A DNA stretch of 64,000 nucleotides from NCBI GenBank assembly GCA_018296165.2, contig JACKQL020000028.1:372001-436000 (forward strand), written 5' to 3'. The translations under genes and the position numbers were made by a program. The DNA is from Termitomyces sp. T153. Lineage: Eukaryota > Basidiomycota > Agaricomycetes > Agaricales > Lyophyllaceae. How positions within the stretch are numbered: the stretch's first letter is position 1; each line of letters starts with the position of its first letter. Below are positions 1 to 12,624 of the stretch, piece by piece. The notes beneath the pieces were generated by a model. It had not been told where the DNA came from. It worked only from the letters and a program-made list of their open reading frames with translations, and searched no databases.

Positions 1-420
1 AGTTTGTAATGGCAGAAATACAAAATAATAGCAAGACAATATGAGAAATGGAGATGAAATAAGACTGGGAGACTGAGGTAAGACCAAGAGACTAAGAGAA
101 GAGAAAATGTAACAAGAGACACAAAACACAAAGAAACAATCAATCAGAACATAGGTAATATTAGGCAATATCAAGACTAGAGTCCAGGATGCTACTCTAT
201 GACTTATATACCAACTACTGGAACTGCTCTGGGGATAGCAGGTCTGGCAGCAAAGCTGATTGGGGCTGTGCAGAGTCAATGGGTGTTGGTTATGGTCAGT
301 AGGCAGGCCATGGTGATACACTGATGAGATCAAATGGGAACATGGGCTGCCCTAGAGTTGTTGTGATGCTCCAGAGTTGGTTGGATAAGTCAGAGTGATA
401 AATCAGTAATGTATGCTGAT
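1..420 (-). repeat. Relict Ty3/gypsy LTR (partial, window edge)
   Basis: This is a CpG-free, diverged copy of the gypsy LTR seen at 7,329-8,316, in the same orientation (functional strand minus). The diagnostic core is intact on the minus strand: TATATAAG at 210-203, exactly 24 nt, then AGTCTTGATATT at 178-167. Similarity runs from the window edge to about position 420 and then fades. C-to-T and G-to-A differences dominate. The other end lies outside the window, so it cannot be told whether this is a solo LTR. Confidence 0.75.
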
Positions 421-2066
421 GTGTTTCTATGCTGCCTAGTGCTGTGCAGGAAACCTGAAAAGAGGACCTAACACTAATCACTAGATAGAGTAGCTGGCAG
501 TAGGAAGTTAATATAGAGGGTGAGTCAGTAACTGTCCCAGAGAACTAGAGCAAATAGTGTGCATGTGAAGTGAAAAGTGAAAATAGTCACAATTGCTAGC
601 CTAAGTTGCTAGACAGTAACAAAGAGTTGCTAGTGAGAGAAAAGAAAACAAATTAAGATGTAAGAGTTGCTAAGCAAAAGTGAACTAAGTAGCAGTGAAA
701 GGGGAGTTGAGTAAAGAAAGGGGAGAGTGACAATAAAGAGACTGAAGGGAAATGAATGCAAACTAATTGCTAGCTGTAGTTGCTAGCATCACTAAGTCAA
801 TATGAAAGCTAAGGGCACCTGCATTGGTACCACACAAAGTTGTAATTGAGTCAGCTAGACTTGTTGCTAAGTTGTTATCAATAATGAGCAAGAAAGAGAG
901 AGACAAAGTAAAATCTCAATCTGGCAAGCTTAGAGAAAGAGGGAACTGGGCTCTGTTTGTTTGATGATAGTTCTATGTACCATATTTATACTGTTTATAA
1001 GTATAGTATGGGAAAGTAACTAATAGTCACTGCTAGTGACAGTGTCTACCAAAGTGTTCATGATACATATAAGGCATCAATCTGTAACCAAGTGAAAATA
1101 TAAGCAAAGTCAATGTGATGTATAAAGGGCAATAAATCTCAAGAAAAGAGGGAGTCCAATGTCAATACCTAAAGTGTAAACACCATTCAAGTATGTTTGT
1201 AAGCTTGACAAGAAAAATGATAAGTAAGAAATCACATGACTGTCAATATGTCCATTTTTGGTGAGAGGCTGTGTTGTCACCAGGAAAGTTGCTAGCAATC
1301 ATCACTGAGAAAGGTCTCAGCCTTGTTGTTCTAGACTCAAAGTCCAGACTCCACATGAGATTGCTTGTGATTGATAAGTCTTGTGGTCACTAAAATCCTG
1401 TGTAAAGGCTACATCAATCCAGACCTTGGAGCTAGGCCTCACATGCTGAGAGTTATGACTTGTGCCATATCAAAATAGTCAGCTGCTGTCCAGTCCTAAA
1501 TGCCAAAAATGGTGCTCTGTGACAAGTGGGTCTTATCAATGCTAGTGTCAAGATCAGAGGGGCAGAGTTTCAGGGGCTCAGGAGGGGGAGGGAAAGCATT
1601 GGGGCCTACAGGGGACACATTGGAGTTTGCCCAGAGGGCTGTTAGAGTTTGCTAGAGAAGCATCAAAGTTAGCCAGGGCAAGCATTTCCTATTCTCAGAC
1701 TTGACCTGGAGGGATGAGCTAGTACAGGGATGGCTCAGGCAGAGCAACCTGGGGCACTGACCTGGGTTGAGCTTCTAGAAGACTCTGCTATGGCCACTGA
1801 CAGCTCTGTTGGAACTGATAAGAGTAGCACCATGCACAGAATACACACACTCACATTGGCAATACATCATGTCCACCTTTTCTAATCCCAATGATGGTTG
1901 AACTCCTGCAAATGCCCTTTATACTCAGCCCACACATCCACACAGTTCTGGTTGGAGGGGGGAGGCATTGGTGATGCTGATAAGGACAATGCTGAAGAAG
2001 ACATGGGAAAAGTTGAAGAGCACTGGGGTACATCCTGACTCTTTTTAATTAATTGGAAAGAGCCCC
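421..2066. other. CpG-free intergenic/old repeat DNA, no gene seen
   Basis: No coding region with recognisable similarity or splice structure was found. CpG is essentially absent. Between about 590 and 1,290 the motif TTGCTA(G) recurs about eight times (near 594, 606, 628, 667, 767, 779, 862 and 1,288). It may be remnants of a short repeat. Nothing else could be assigned. Confidence 0.5.
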
Positions 2067-4440
2067 CTAATGAATGGTGGCCATTGATCTGCAACCAGAA
2101 ATTTTTATGTGTTCACATATGGATTGACTATTGGATGACAGTACAACCATGCAAGACTTTGTACTTGACCACTGATGGCTCCCTCTGTGCTGCCCTGGAC
2201 ATGCCATGAACAAATCTAGTATAACTTGTTTGTTTACAGAGAGTTTGTTGACTAATGTGTGCATGGACATATACTCACCAAAAGGGAACATGGTGTGATT
2301 TTTAAAGTTGAGTTTTCTTTGCAGCCACTCTCTGCATTCCTCCAAGGCTTTGTGATCTCCAGGTACAACTTTCATGAATTCTCTTGCAATATATTTACAT
2401 AACTGGGGACTGATCTCTTCCATTCTGACAAGCTACCCATAAGAGTCTTCCCTGCACATGTTGAACAATATAGAGATGACAGAGTTGTACACACAACTAT
2501 TAAGTTTCCAGTTGCAAGCAAAAGGAGTCAGCCAGTTGCAGGACACTGACAAGGAGGTTTCAGTACAGCTCAGCCACCTCCATTCATTTGAATATGAAGC
2601 CATCTGTCCACTCACCCTTTGTTTCTGTGGGTTGTCAAGAGTTTGCATGGTGCTCCTAAACATGCTTACAGATTCCAGAGGTAAATTGACAGACTTGTCC
2701 TTGAACACAATTTTCCATGGGATATTCATGAAACCAGATTCATTGAACAGATCAAATTTTGACCACTGAAGGGCAGGATGCAATCTAGGAGGCAAGTAAC
2801 ATTCATGCTTACACTTATGGAACAAAGCAATTAAGTCCAAACATTCAGGCACATCATGCAAGCTCTTTGGCAGCTTACCTATGTATCTCAACTGAGTAAT
2901 TTTGTCAAGGAGCTCTAATTCCCTGAATTTTTGCCATAGTGCTCCACTTGCTCTTCCTTGTATCATGCTCCTGTCAAACCCTCTGATAATAAGGGTCCCC
3001 TCAGCTGTGGCACTTTATGACAGAGCAGTCTACTATGCCTGATGCAATTGACACTTGAACAGATCTACTGTATTAAATGGTCTAGTCTTCCCTTGGCTTG
3101 CATAGTCAGTAATTGCATAGTTTACAAGAACTTCACCTGTGACCTGGTTATACTAATTTGTTAATCATTTGGTAAGTGTCATTCTGTAGTCCCAGATTTT
3201 TGGGTGACAGGGATAACATTTTCAGGCAAACCTTCAATCTGCATAGTGTGTGGAGGATTCTTCAGTTTCACAAATAGGGCATCTAACAACCACTGACCTA
3301 AAGAACCTACACAGAACTTCCATTTATATACATACACTTCCTGACCATTGGTAATGCACAACTCTGTTGCCAAATTTGTTTTTGTAATAATAGATAAACC
3401 AATACATAGGGAGAGTTTTCCTGCCACTTGAGTTGTAGTTGATGAAGGAGGTTGCTCCCACAGGATTTTTTGGATTGAAGGAGAAACACATCATGCCCTG
3501 GATGCACAGCCTTTACCCTTCAACAGTCTGATTGCCCTATCATCTCCCTTGTCAGCAATGGTATCCTCACTAAAGAAGTCAGTAAGCTGCCCCACTTTCC
3601 AAAGCAAACCAAGCACTTCCAATAATGTTGATTGTGTCCTTGTCAATGTTGTGTGCAGTTATAGTTGACACATTCCAGAGTGCTTAATCTATGATACTGG
3701 CATTGAAAAGTGTTGGTACATATCAGGATCTCAGGAACTGTATATTGTCACTAGTACATGCACAATATCTCATGTTAATCAAAGCTGTCCTAAGTGCTTG
3801 GTGCAAAATAACAATGGTGGTGACTTGATGCCACACAGCCTTACCCAGTGCAGCCTGCTGTTCCTTGATGTCAGATGATCTGGCACTAACCCTTAGACTA
3901 TACAGTAACCCATTTTCTTTACCTGTCACAGGGGGCAACTGTGAGAAGTTGCCAGCAAATACCATGTTTATGCTGCCAAATAGAAGGTGTGGCTTACCAC
4001 TTACTTGAGCCAAGTGTGCTGATATATGGTACATATCAGTACATGAGAGCATTGAAACTTTGTCAAATGACACATAATTTACTCCAATTAGACATGTTTT
4101 TACTTGAGCCAACTGTGTTTGTGAGAAGTGTGACAAGTCATCAATACCAAACAGAAAATGATATGTAGATCCTCCAAAAAGAGAGGCAGCTGTTCCAGTG
4201 AGTGCAACAATAGCAAGGCAATGAGATTCCTGACAAGCTGAAAAGTAATATTTCAAAGCTTTCAACACCTGGGTTTTTCTGGTTCCCTCCATTCCTCTCA
4301 AATAGATTTTAAGTTGATTTGCCCTGCAGAATGCACCATGGTTAGCAACTATTTAAAAAGCTCTTGTCTGTTTCTTGTTTAGATCAAAATCAGTTGCAAT
4401 GTTATATAAGGTGGGTTTTCATACAGGATCTATTGTTTTT
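2067..4440 (-). pseudogene. Helitron-type PIF1-like helicase, decayed
   Basis: The minus strand carries the C-terminal half of a Helitron Rep/helicase (rolling-circle transposase; the helicase half unwinds DNA at transposition). Reading from 4,400 downward: an upstream segment ending in QTRAF, a degraded Walker A (GMEGTRKT, where the family has GGTGK), TGTAASLFGGSTYH, a Walker B-like VSFDKVSML, and the GNFSQLPPV motif, all near 3,723-4,301. The helicase tail with TNLATELCITNGQEVYVYKW lies at 3,179-3,427, and a family-typical segment (RASGALWQKFRELELLD) at 2,433-2,966. Frames change between segments and stops are frequent, so it cannot be functional. The Walker A glycine loss also argues this. 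The HUH nuclease half was not found. The segment at 2,067-2,423 is in register but not recognised. Confidence 0.8.
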
Positions 4441-5219
4441 GATTCAAGTATGATCTGTCTACTACATTGACCTTACCTGGCATGTCCAAGTTGTTATATG
4501 TGTCCTGTTGACTCTGTGATGAAATTGATATGTCAGCATAGTAATCCAGTAGTCTTCTTTTTTGTTGTTATCATGTCAAAGAAGATTTGCACCTATGAGA
4601 TTGGGTACTTGTTTTTGATGAGGTGGTGCAATATGGTTGTGTGTGATGCTGACAATGAATGCTCCTCCATAAAATATATCATCACTCTAGACAAACAATG
4701 GATAGAGTGTATATTGCACTCATCATCATCAGAATCAATTTGCTGCCTTCTTTTCTATTCAGTCAATTTGATTCATTCACATCTAGTTGCCCATTAATAC
4801 AATGACATAGCTTGTAGCTCAGGTCCATGGTATATGTAGTCAAAGACTAGAGACAAACCAACCACACAACCCTTTCTCCTAAATATAGCAATTTATTGGG
4901 ACCATATGTACTTTCCAATGACATATCATCTTCCAACCAAGCACATTTCACTTCTTGGACAAAACTGGGCCAGTGTATGTTGATGAATGTATGATCTGTA
5001 TAGTGATCTGGATTACAAGATACATGAAAGTGATTTTGTGGAGGCACATGACTAATGCATCACAAATCACAATTTCAAAACACAATTTCACATCACTCAG
5101 GCTGTCATGGTGACTCAACAACATATCCTTCTCCTTTGACTATAACAATGCTTTTTCAATGCTCCCCAGCAAAAAAATCACTCCCCAGCCTAGAGCTGTT
5201 CACAGCACACTGAACCTCA
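4441..5219. other. Old repeat DNA, probably upstream Helitron remnant
   Basis: A 66-codon minus-strand reading frame at 4,847-5,047 and the surrounding sequence lie immediately upstream of the helicase remnant and are likely to be more of the same element. No motif such as the HUH nuclease could be identified. CpG is absent. Confidence 0.35.
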
Positions 5220-6975
5220 ACAAATGAACTCCAAGTGGGACAAGTTTGAAGCTGTCCTGAAGATTGGCATGAATTTTCAGGCTCAACAAGGAAAAGAACT
5301 GTAAGTGGATTTAGAGTGTACTCTACTGCATAGTTCCACTACTATATAAATAGAAAGGGCCCCCTGGTGAGTTTACTCACCATATCTGAGACAGACAAAC
5401 ATGAACATGATGTTGAGGACTGTGACTTGGAGAACAACATGTGTGGAGAAGAGGAAATAGATGATGAGATTGATGACTGAATGAAAAAGTGAGTTTGATC
5501 TTAATATATGCTGCCAACAAACTAAATTTGTATCTAGACAATGGAAAGAAAGAGTCCAGCTCAAAGCATTTGACACCATTATGACAATTGACTTGCTTAT
5601 TTTTCAGTACCTTGAGAAGTTGTGTCATCACATTGGGATGGAGGATTACCATGAAAGTAAATTGAGAAATTTCATGATTTTGGTGTGCATACATTATATT
5701 ACTATCTCAATTTAAACTAATCTCAGTTTGTAAGAGAAGCTTCAAATGCTTGCATTGCTGACACATGTAAAGTCAAGGATTCAATTGTGACACTCATCCA
5801 GAACACCTTTCTCAAATCCCTGATTGCAAGTATGAAGATGCTGCTGCCTCATGACAAATCAGCCTGAAAGTTTTATAACCTCAACACAGGCTTTCTCCTT
5901 TGTCCTGCCAAGCTCACATATGAATACAATGGCTTGTAAGTTTGTGCTTTCTGACAATTGCTTACTGATGATTTTTCACCAGGTTCCATCTACTCTTATG
6001 TGATGGCAAGGTCAAAGTAACAGCACACAATGTCCCATTATTCCCCTACAACAAATCATCATGCTTCAATCTAATTCCACTAGATTTCTGGACTCAACTG
6101 AACAAGATGCTGAAGAGGAGTTGGATAGGGATGAATATGACAAGATCACCAAAGAGTTGTGTCAGGGCCCCCTTCTAATCAGTGTATGTGTCTTCTTGTA
6201 TTGTGATACCCACACTGATTGATCATTTCTTAGGTATGCCAGCATATGCTCTATGATAGTGGGATTGACCAAGCAGAAACTCAGGCCACCAAATGCCTGA
6301 TTGCAGACAAATATGGCTGCACAAGAATTTCTCACCAAAAATCATTGCATATTCAGCAATTTAGGTATATAATCTACTCAGATTTGATTCTTTTGTTGAT
6401 TCTCAATACAAAGGCTTGGTTTTCATTGAACTCAATCTCTCAATGGAACATGACAGACAGTCAATTTTTGTACCACAATTTTTATTATAACATTCTGACA
6501 TTATTCAATGACCATGAATGGGCACAGGAAACATTGAATTTCTGGAATCAGTAAGTGCTAATTGACTGAAGGGACAAATCTAATTTATATGTTACTAGAA
6601 TCTTCTACAGTCATGACAGCACTATTAATTCCAATCACAAAGCACTCACCCTACCTCCTTTACCCAAAAACAATATCTCCTGCCTCAAGAAGACTCATCA
6701 GAAGCAACTTTGTAAGCAGAAAGAACAACTGCATGGTAAGCACCAAGACTGCCAAGAGTCCCAGGAGCATGAGGAACAGGAGGAAGTTGACTGCACTAAA
6801 TGCAAGAAGAAGACAGTCAATGTGCAACCAGCAAAGTATCAATGCATGGGATCAGAGAAGATCAAGGACAGTAATGGTGAAGGTGAGAATGATATAGATG
6901 AGGACTCCAACAGTGAGGACACTGGCAGTTGTGCCTTGTCTTCCAGGTCCATCTGGTCAGCAAGGGTATAGGAAT
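5220..6975 (+). pseudogene. Decayed multi-exon gene, unrecognised family
   Basis: Several plus-strand segments look like exons separated by short introns: about 5,591-5,690, 5,735-5,935, 5,984-6,175, 6,235-6,550 and 6,612-6,970. GT...AG junctions can be seen, for example GTAAGT after 5,935 and AG before 5,984. The best preserved piece (6,246-6,554) reads as hydrophilic protein with no stop for 102 codons. The last segment is Lys/Glu-rich with a CXXC pair (TKCKKK) and an acidic tail. In-frame stops interrupt the others. The family is not recognised, and it resembles repetitive hypothetical genes of mushroom genomes. CpG is absent, as in the neighbouring Helitron remnant, so an ancient mobile-element cargo gene is possible. 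Confidence 0.4.
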
Positions 6976-7328
6976 ATTGTGACTCAGACAAGTTGCAATG
7001 ATTGGTGCAATGATTGACATGCTTGGACTGACTTCATCATGAACTTGTACTTGAGGAATTTTGTGTACTGACCGCTTTGTTTTGGCCTTCTTTTCTGATG
7101 CCAGTGCTTTGACTTGGACTTGCTTGTGACTGGGTCTTGGATGTTTTTTCATTATTTCTTTTTCATTCCATATATGTTTTCATGGACTTTGTATGTCAAT
7201 TTGTGTTTCTTTTCCATGAAAATGTATGAATTTCTTATATCCCGTGACACTTACAATATGATGCATATGATTACTACTGTGATAGAAGATCTAAATGTAA
7301 GAAATGAAAATCATTTGAACATTGTTGT
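6976..7328. other. Old repeat/intergenic DNA with left TSD
   Basis: No gene seen. The last five bases, GTTGT at 7,324-7,328, are the left target-site duplication of the solo LTR that follows. Confidence 0.5.
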
Positions 7329-8316
7329 TGTCAGGTTCCGCTGACGACGGTGGCTCAGTACACTGGCGAGTCCTTACTAGGCGGACGCGATGTCCGGCGT
7401 TTATAACCAGGCGCCCGGGGTTGGAGCGGAGGTGGGGAAGGCTTGCGAGGGGCCCCTAGGGATAGCGGCCCGAGTGGGTCCGGAGTGATTCAGAGGGGTC
7501 TAAGACCGGAGGTACTGGTCGTTGACCCGGGGTGGGTGTCAGAGCTCGTTAGCGGACGCACGAGGGGATTGCGGGGTAGGCGGAGGCTTCTCGGCTGTTG
7601 GGGGGGCGGGGTCGGTTGGATAGGGGATTACCGGGGCTTGATGGGTTCCGGGGTGAGCGGGTAGTGAGGCCCGGGGTTGTCGTTAGGAATGTTCAGGTCG
7701 TGGCGCGTGCGTGGAGTTCGTACTGATGTAGGGAACAAGGGAACTTCAGGGGAACAAAGGAAATATGTACAGTCGAGACGAGGCGGAGACGAGACGAGAC
7801 TAAGAAAAGATAGATTCGAAACCTAGGAACAGAAATACAGACGAGACGAGAGACGAAACATAGGAAACCGGTACAATGTAATATCAAGACTAGGGTTTGA
7901 GGAGTCATTCTATGACTTATATACCAACTACTGGGTGCCTCCAAGGGCGGCGGATGTGATGGCGGGGGTCGACGGGGCTGTGCTGAGTCGACGGGTGTCG
8001 GGTACAACCCAAGTTCGGGCCGCGGCGGTATTCTGATGGGATCAGTTGGGGGCGCGGCCGCTCCGGGGCGTCGTGGCACTCCGGGATGGGTCGGGTGAAC
8101 TAGGGTAGGGGGTCGGGGACGTATGACGTGTCCAGGAACGGTGGGGGAAGGTTTCAAGGGGGTGTTGATGGCTACGGATAGGGAGTTGCCGTCGGGGTTT
8201 GCCGGAGAAGCGTCGGAGTTGCCCAGTGTGGGCGTCGAAAGTGTGGGCGGGGTTCCGGGGAGTTATCGGGAGGGGTTGGGGGCCGTGTCTAGGGATCTAG
8301 GGAGCGGGTCGTGACA
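7329..8316 (-). mobile_element. Solo Ty3/gypsy LTR, self-priming family
   Basis: The LTR reads TGTCAGGTTC...GTCGTGACA on the plus strand. It is flanked by perfect 5-bp duplications GTTGT (7,324-7,328 and 8,317-8,321), so it is a complete solo LTR of 988 bp left by LTR-LTR recombination. Its functional strand is minus: TATATAAG at 7,923-7,916, 24 nt, then AGTCTTGATATT at 7,891-7,880. It is CpG-rich inside CpG-free DNA, so it is a young insertion compared with its surroundings. Confidence 0.95.
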
Positions 8317-8321
8317 GTTGT

Positions 8322-9423
8322 AATGTGATTGCAGAATATAGGCTTTGGGAAATGGTAATCCTATCCTGGGACCAGGATCCCAGAGTACACTCATAATGTC
8401 ACAAGAATATAATCTAAGTTCATGCTGCATACTTTTTGTATCACTCAAAACCCATCATGAGTATTGATTATTTTTAATTATTTTGATTGCTCCAGAATGA
8501 TTAAAAATAACTGTAAACCCAGCTTTCATACTATGGCTAACCCACCCAGCTAATATATTACACAGATGGGATTGCATTAGTGCTCTTACATGCCCATATT
8601 TTCTGTCTGATTTTTTGCTAATGTCGGTCTGACGTTACTTACCGCCTCTCGCTGATCAGGCTCTTCGTCACAAATGTGACAATCTTCACTGAAACCCTCA
8701 ATGATGTGCTCTTCAACACTAGAAAAGCTTCTCGGGGTTCCGTCGCCAGTAACATCATTCAAAAGTGGATTAATGGCACTACTGTTCGGCCACAATGCTA
8801 TAAACACTACTAAAAAATGCCTCGCTACTCTGTGGAGCTAGTTTGCTTTAATTGTCGTCAGGAAGGCGTTAAGGTTCGTTCCACTCGTGAGCGTTTTTGG
8901 AGCGATCCGAAAATCCGCACAGGGTGTAACCGTCACGGGGTGCATGATCCAACTTACACAGCACAGCTTGCCAGACACTTGACAGGGATGCATGCCAATC
9001 GAGGCGCCTCATCTCACAAGCATATACGTCCTACGAGATTGTAGGATCTTGACAGTAGAACGTCTCATAGACTCCGCCGACCTTGACGCATCACAAGTGA
9101 CAGCAACAAATTCTAAGTGCTTAACGCTTTATGATCATCATGAGAATCAGCTCCTCCATATGGCCGCGCATTAGACATGTTACTAGCCACATGATATCTT
9201 AGACGCTTCGTCTAGCAATTGATCAACATAGAAGGTTTGAGGACTTCGTAAGGATGGGCCGTAACAATCAAGTGTGAGTGTGGAGTTTGTCTTTCCTTCC
9301 ACAGAGATGGGATATCTCGATAGGACTATGACCGGTCATATCTTATCCCCAAAGAGCTACCAGGTACGTGAAACTTCGGTTGGAACATAATTAACCATTC
9401 ACTATCATCCAAGTCCTTCGACC
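8322..9423. other. Boundary of CpG-free repeat and kinase island
   Basis: 8,322-8,622 has no CpG and no gene. CpG dinucleotides reappear at about 8,623 and stay frequent. The stretch 9,050-9,423 is probably 5' flank of the kinase pseudogene, with no further gene recognised. Confidence 0.5.
8817..9044 (+). CDS. Small hypothetical Cys/His-containing ORF
   Basis: An ATG-initiated frame of 75 codons in the CpG-retaining island. The product is basic, with an N-terminal CFNC pair and a later Cys/His-containing stretch (GCNRHGV and ARHLTGMH), so a small zinc-binding fold is conceivable. No family is recognised, no promoter is visible, and the frame could be an exon of something larger or fortuitous. 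Confidence 0.25.
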   Translation: MPRYSVELVCFNCRQEGVKVRSTRERFWSDPKIRTGCNRHGVHDPTYTAQLARHLTGMHANRGASSHKHIRPTRL

Positions 9424-10973
9424 TTGCCTGAAGATGCTGAACGAATTCAACTTCTCCGTCTCAGAGTTGGAATTTCTAGCGCTCAGACAGGATCTTATTT
9501 TGATGACGATGGATCCACGGACTGGGACAGTTATATCATAAAATCCTCAATCAATTTCGGGTCGCCTCTAACGGCCTCGTCCACAGATAGCTTACGTCCT
9601 GAGATCTCCGCACACCTTCTCAAGGCTTTTACTACTCCCGAAGCATATATGAAATTTCTGAGTCATCGTGGGGAGTCGGCTCAGGATTTGCTCGATCTTC
9701 TCCAGAAAGTGCGTAAATCCATTCCCAACTGTTTGAGCGTGGCTTTACTTGTCGTCTAGCTATTAGATCATGCTACTCTCAAAAGTCACAATTTCGTGTG
9801 CTGCTCTATGTTGCGCTCGTTAGACTATGCCGAAAATCCGAACTTTGTCCTCGATCGTTCTATCTTCAAGGTGTGAAGGACGGAGAAGAGTATACACACT
9901 CGGCGGGATATTTTGGCGACATTTATAAGGCTTATTACAAAGGAAAGCCCGCATGTCTCAAGATTGTCAGGTTGTATCATAAATCAAGTCAAGCTCAATT
10001 TAAGGTATGACAAATTCGGTGTCCTACTGAGATGTCGCTCATTGTTTCATTTGACAGGCTTTCTCGCGTGAAGCTGTTATCTGGGCTCAGTTATCGCACC
10101 TAACATCCTCCTTTTTGATGGCATCCACTTCCTCAGCGATCCACGCAAAAGCTTTTGTTTGGTTTCGCCTTGGATCTCTAGGGGAAATGTTCTTGAGTTT
10201 TTGGCCGAGGAACCCAACGCTCACCGACTCTGTTTAGTGAGTGATTTTCGGTAGATCATTACGACATCAGCAGTCTGATTCGAGTTGATTCAGATTTACG
10301 GTACAGCGTCAGGGATGGAACATCTACATAAAAATGGTGTCGTTCATGGAGATTTGAAATCTTTGAATATTCTCGTAGCAGAGCCCGAGCAAGGGCTCCT
10401 CACTGATTTTGGGTTTTCCTATGTCACGGATGACAACGGCCTCCAAGGCCCAACTCTCTTCTTCGCATGCTCTCGGAAGCACAAGGGCATATGAAGCTCC
10501 TGAGAGACTAGAAGATCCGGAGAGCAGAAGAACGAAAAAAAGTGACATTATCGCTTTTGGGATGGTTTGTTATGAGGTAGCACCATATATCTTTGTCTTT
10601 GACTGGAGGCTTATACTCCATATAGTTGTTTACCTATCCGCCTCTTGCCAACATGAAAACGATGAGCATCTCATCCGCTCATTCGAAAATAGTACATGTT
10701 TCTCCCCAATCACTTGGAGCGTTCACGGAGTATTCAGGAACGGGCTTGACCAATGAGATATGGCAAGTATTAGAAAGCTGCTGGTCTCACAGACCCAATG
10801 TTCGGCCGACCGCCACGCAGATCACCCAACGCTTGCCATCGGTTGAGATAGAATCTGTATCAACGAATGGCCCCTTCCATGGAGGCCTGGATTTGAGTCG
10901 TCGAAAGGACAGGTTGACGATACGATCAAAAAAGCTCTCTCTCATCTGCAAACGCTGTAGTCTACATCAGTAA
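9424..10973 (+). pseudogene. TKL-like protein kinase pseudogene (copy 1)
   Basis: This copy has the same five-exon plan as the intact gene at 12,625-14,151. Exon 1 ends at LLDLLQK before GTGCGT. Exon 2 has the Gly-loop GYFGDIYKAYY, exon 3 starts AFSREAV, exon 4 has HGDLKSLNILV and DFGFSYV, and the C-terminal exon has GLTNEIW and RPTATQI. The reading frame is broken at least three times relative to copy 2: a 2-nt gain near 9,786 before RVLLYVALVRLC, a 1-nt loss near 10,103, and a shift near 10,450 just after the activation segment. The visible exon 1 frame opens at a TTG, so the true start is unknown. It is a tandem duplicate of the next gene and probably inactive. CpG is still present, so decay is by indels and not by deamination. 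Confidence 0.8.
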
Positions 10974-12624
10974 TCCCTCATTTGTATCTTTATATTCCAA
11001 ATACGGTGCATATGCGCCTTTGTCGCCTGTCCGGTCTTTGCGATATGTCTTGACTTCTGCTTGCAAGTCCCGGAGAGCTTGAAGTCTCTTGAAGTCCGGG
11101 CGGGTCGGCGTGTGACAGTGGTCACCGGAACCATGTTGGTGACTTACGTTCCTAGGCCAACAATACAATATGTCATTCTGCCAGATAAGTTTTCATTGAA
11201 CAAACTGAAAACTCAAATCTTGCGACATAATGACATTGCCTCTAAGGATCCATCAAGTCTACCATGATTGAATCAAGTTTGTACTCTCGCCGATCACATC
11301 GATATCTAACCTGGCAGAGGAACTCCCGTTCTGTCTGCATGTTGCTCCAGCGAATCCGAGGAATCCTGGGCTCTCTTCCCATTGAAAGACGGCGCATACT
11401 CGTCGTACGGCCAATTTTAATACTCCCACTGACCAGTGAGCTCCTCGATGTCGACATGCCTTCCCCATATCCCTCGCTCGACGACGATCCCCCTGCCTTT
11501 ATCATTCCATCCTCAGCCATCATCCTATATGCGCGATTCTTTAGTCAGAATGAGGAATATGATGAGTGCTTGGCGATCGCCCTCTGCGTGTGATACGCGT
11601 TCAATATGCTAGTCCCCTGCGGTGGTCACCAACATCTGTGCACAAGGAAAATCAATGTCGATTGATCCAGGCCCAAACAAGTTCTCGTGATTCGTTCCTT
11701 GGTAAACGTCTGAAGAGAAGTCACTCCTAGAAACTTTTGGACATCTTCAATGGCATGTTGGAGGAAACTATCCTGTTTTAGGCAGACACATTCTAGAGCA
11801 GGCTCTGCACTCCATATGCATCATGCGAATGAGCGTTAAGATTTGCCTTTGCCAAAGTTTTCGTGACCGGGTGCTTTTGAATAGTAGTGCGTGCCCCGTG
11901 GTCAGGACATGGGGATGAGCATATGAGGTACCTAAGGCACCGAACATTGGATCCCTCGGGACAAAGGTCGTTTCACAGCCGCAAGTAACCCTTTCTAATC
12001 AGCTATAATGTGAAATGTCTACTCTCTACCGGTAACCGGTGCTCTTCATGAATGCGACAGTGGCGAGTATACTTATGGGTTGAGTTGACTTTCCACGTTG
12101 CCAGATAATGGTGAGTAGTTCAGATCAATATGGCCCCGAAAATGCCTTGAAGATGTCTCTCTTTGATGCTGGGAGGCGTTAGTAATGAATCAGGAGTTAC
12201 AGTTCAGGAAAGAAAGCAAGTAATATGCGTAAGCGGCGAGGAACCCGGCATTCTGCTGGTAGAGATGATTCCTCAGACCTCACGTCTGATGGGTTCCTTC
12301 TAACCACGATTCTCACAGGTCGACTGTTTTGAATAGAATCGGAATCGGCCGCGCAGTCCCAAGCAATACGATGGACCCTAATCTAGCAAAAGAGACCCTG
12401 TGTTATGGTTAACAAGAAGACGTAAGTCTGGAAGGTGTTTCTACGAAAGAAAGACTTATGTCATGTCTGAATGGGCTCGGGCGAACTTCAAAGTTCGCAC
12501 CACGACGGCCTGTTTGCATATAAAAACCTTTGTTTAATGGTCACAACATCGGCAACAATCTCCAATCACCCTCTTACTGACCAATCGGACTAACAAGCGA
12601 ACTTGACCAGAGAGATTGTTCACA
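10974..12624. other. Intergenic between kinase copies; no clear gene
   Basis: CpG-containing, apparently unique DNA. A 109-codon plus-strand frame at 11,264-11,593 and a 93-codon minus-strand frame at 11,242-11,523 overlap each other. Neither has recognisable domains, so neither is called. 11,600-12,600 contains no long frame. The last 100 bp should hold the promoter of the intact kinase (a TATA-like ATATAAAA occurs near 12,518). Confidence 0.45.

Noticed and set aside
7443..8314. Several ORFs inside the solo LTR
   Set aside because: Frames open because of G-rich composition; not conserved in the other LTR copies.
11242..11593. Overlapping 93- and 109-codon ORFs between kinase copies 1 and 2
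   Set aside because: They overlap on opposite strands, have no recognisable feature and no paralogue at the copy 3/4 locus.
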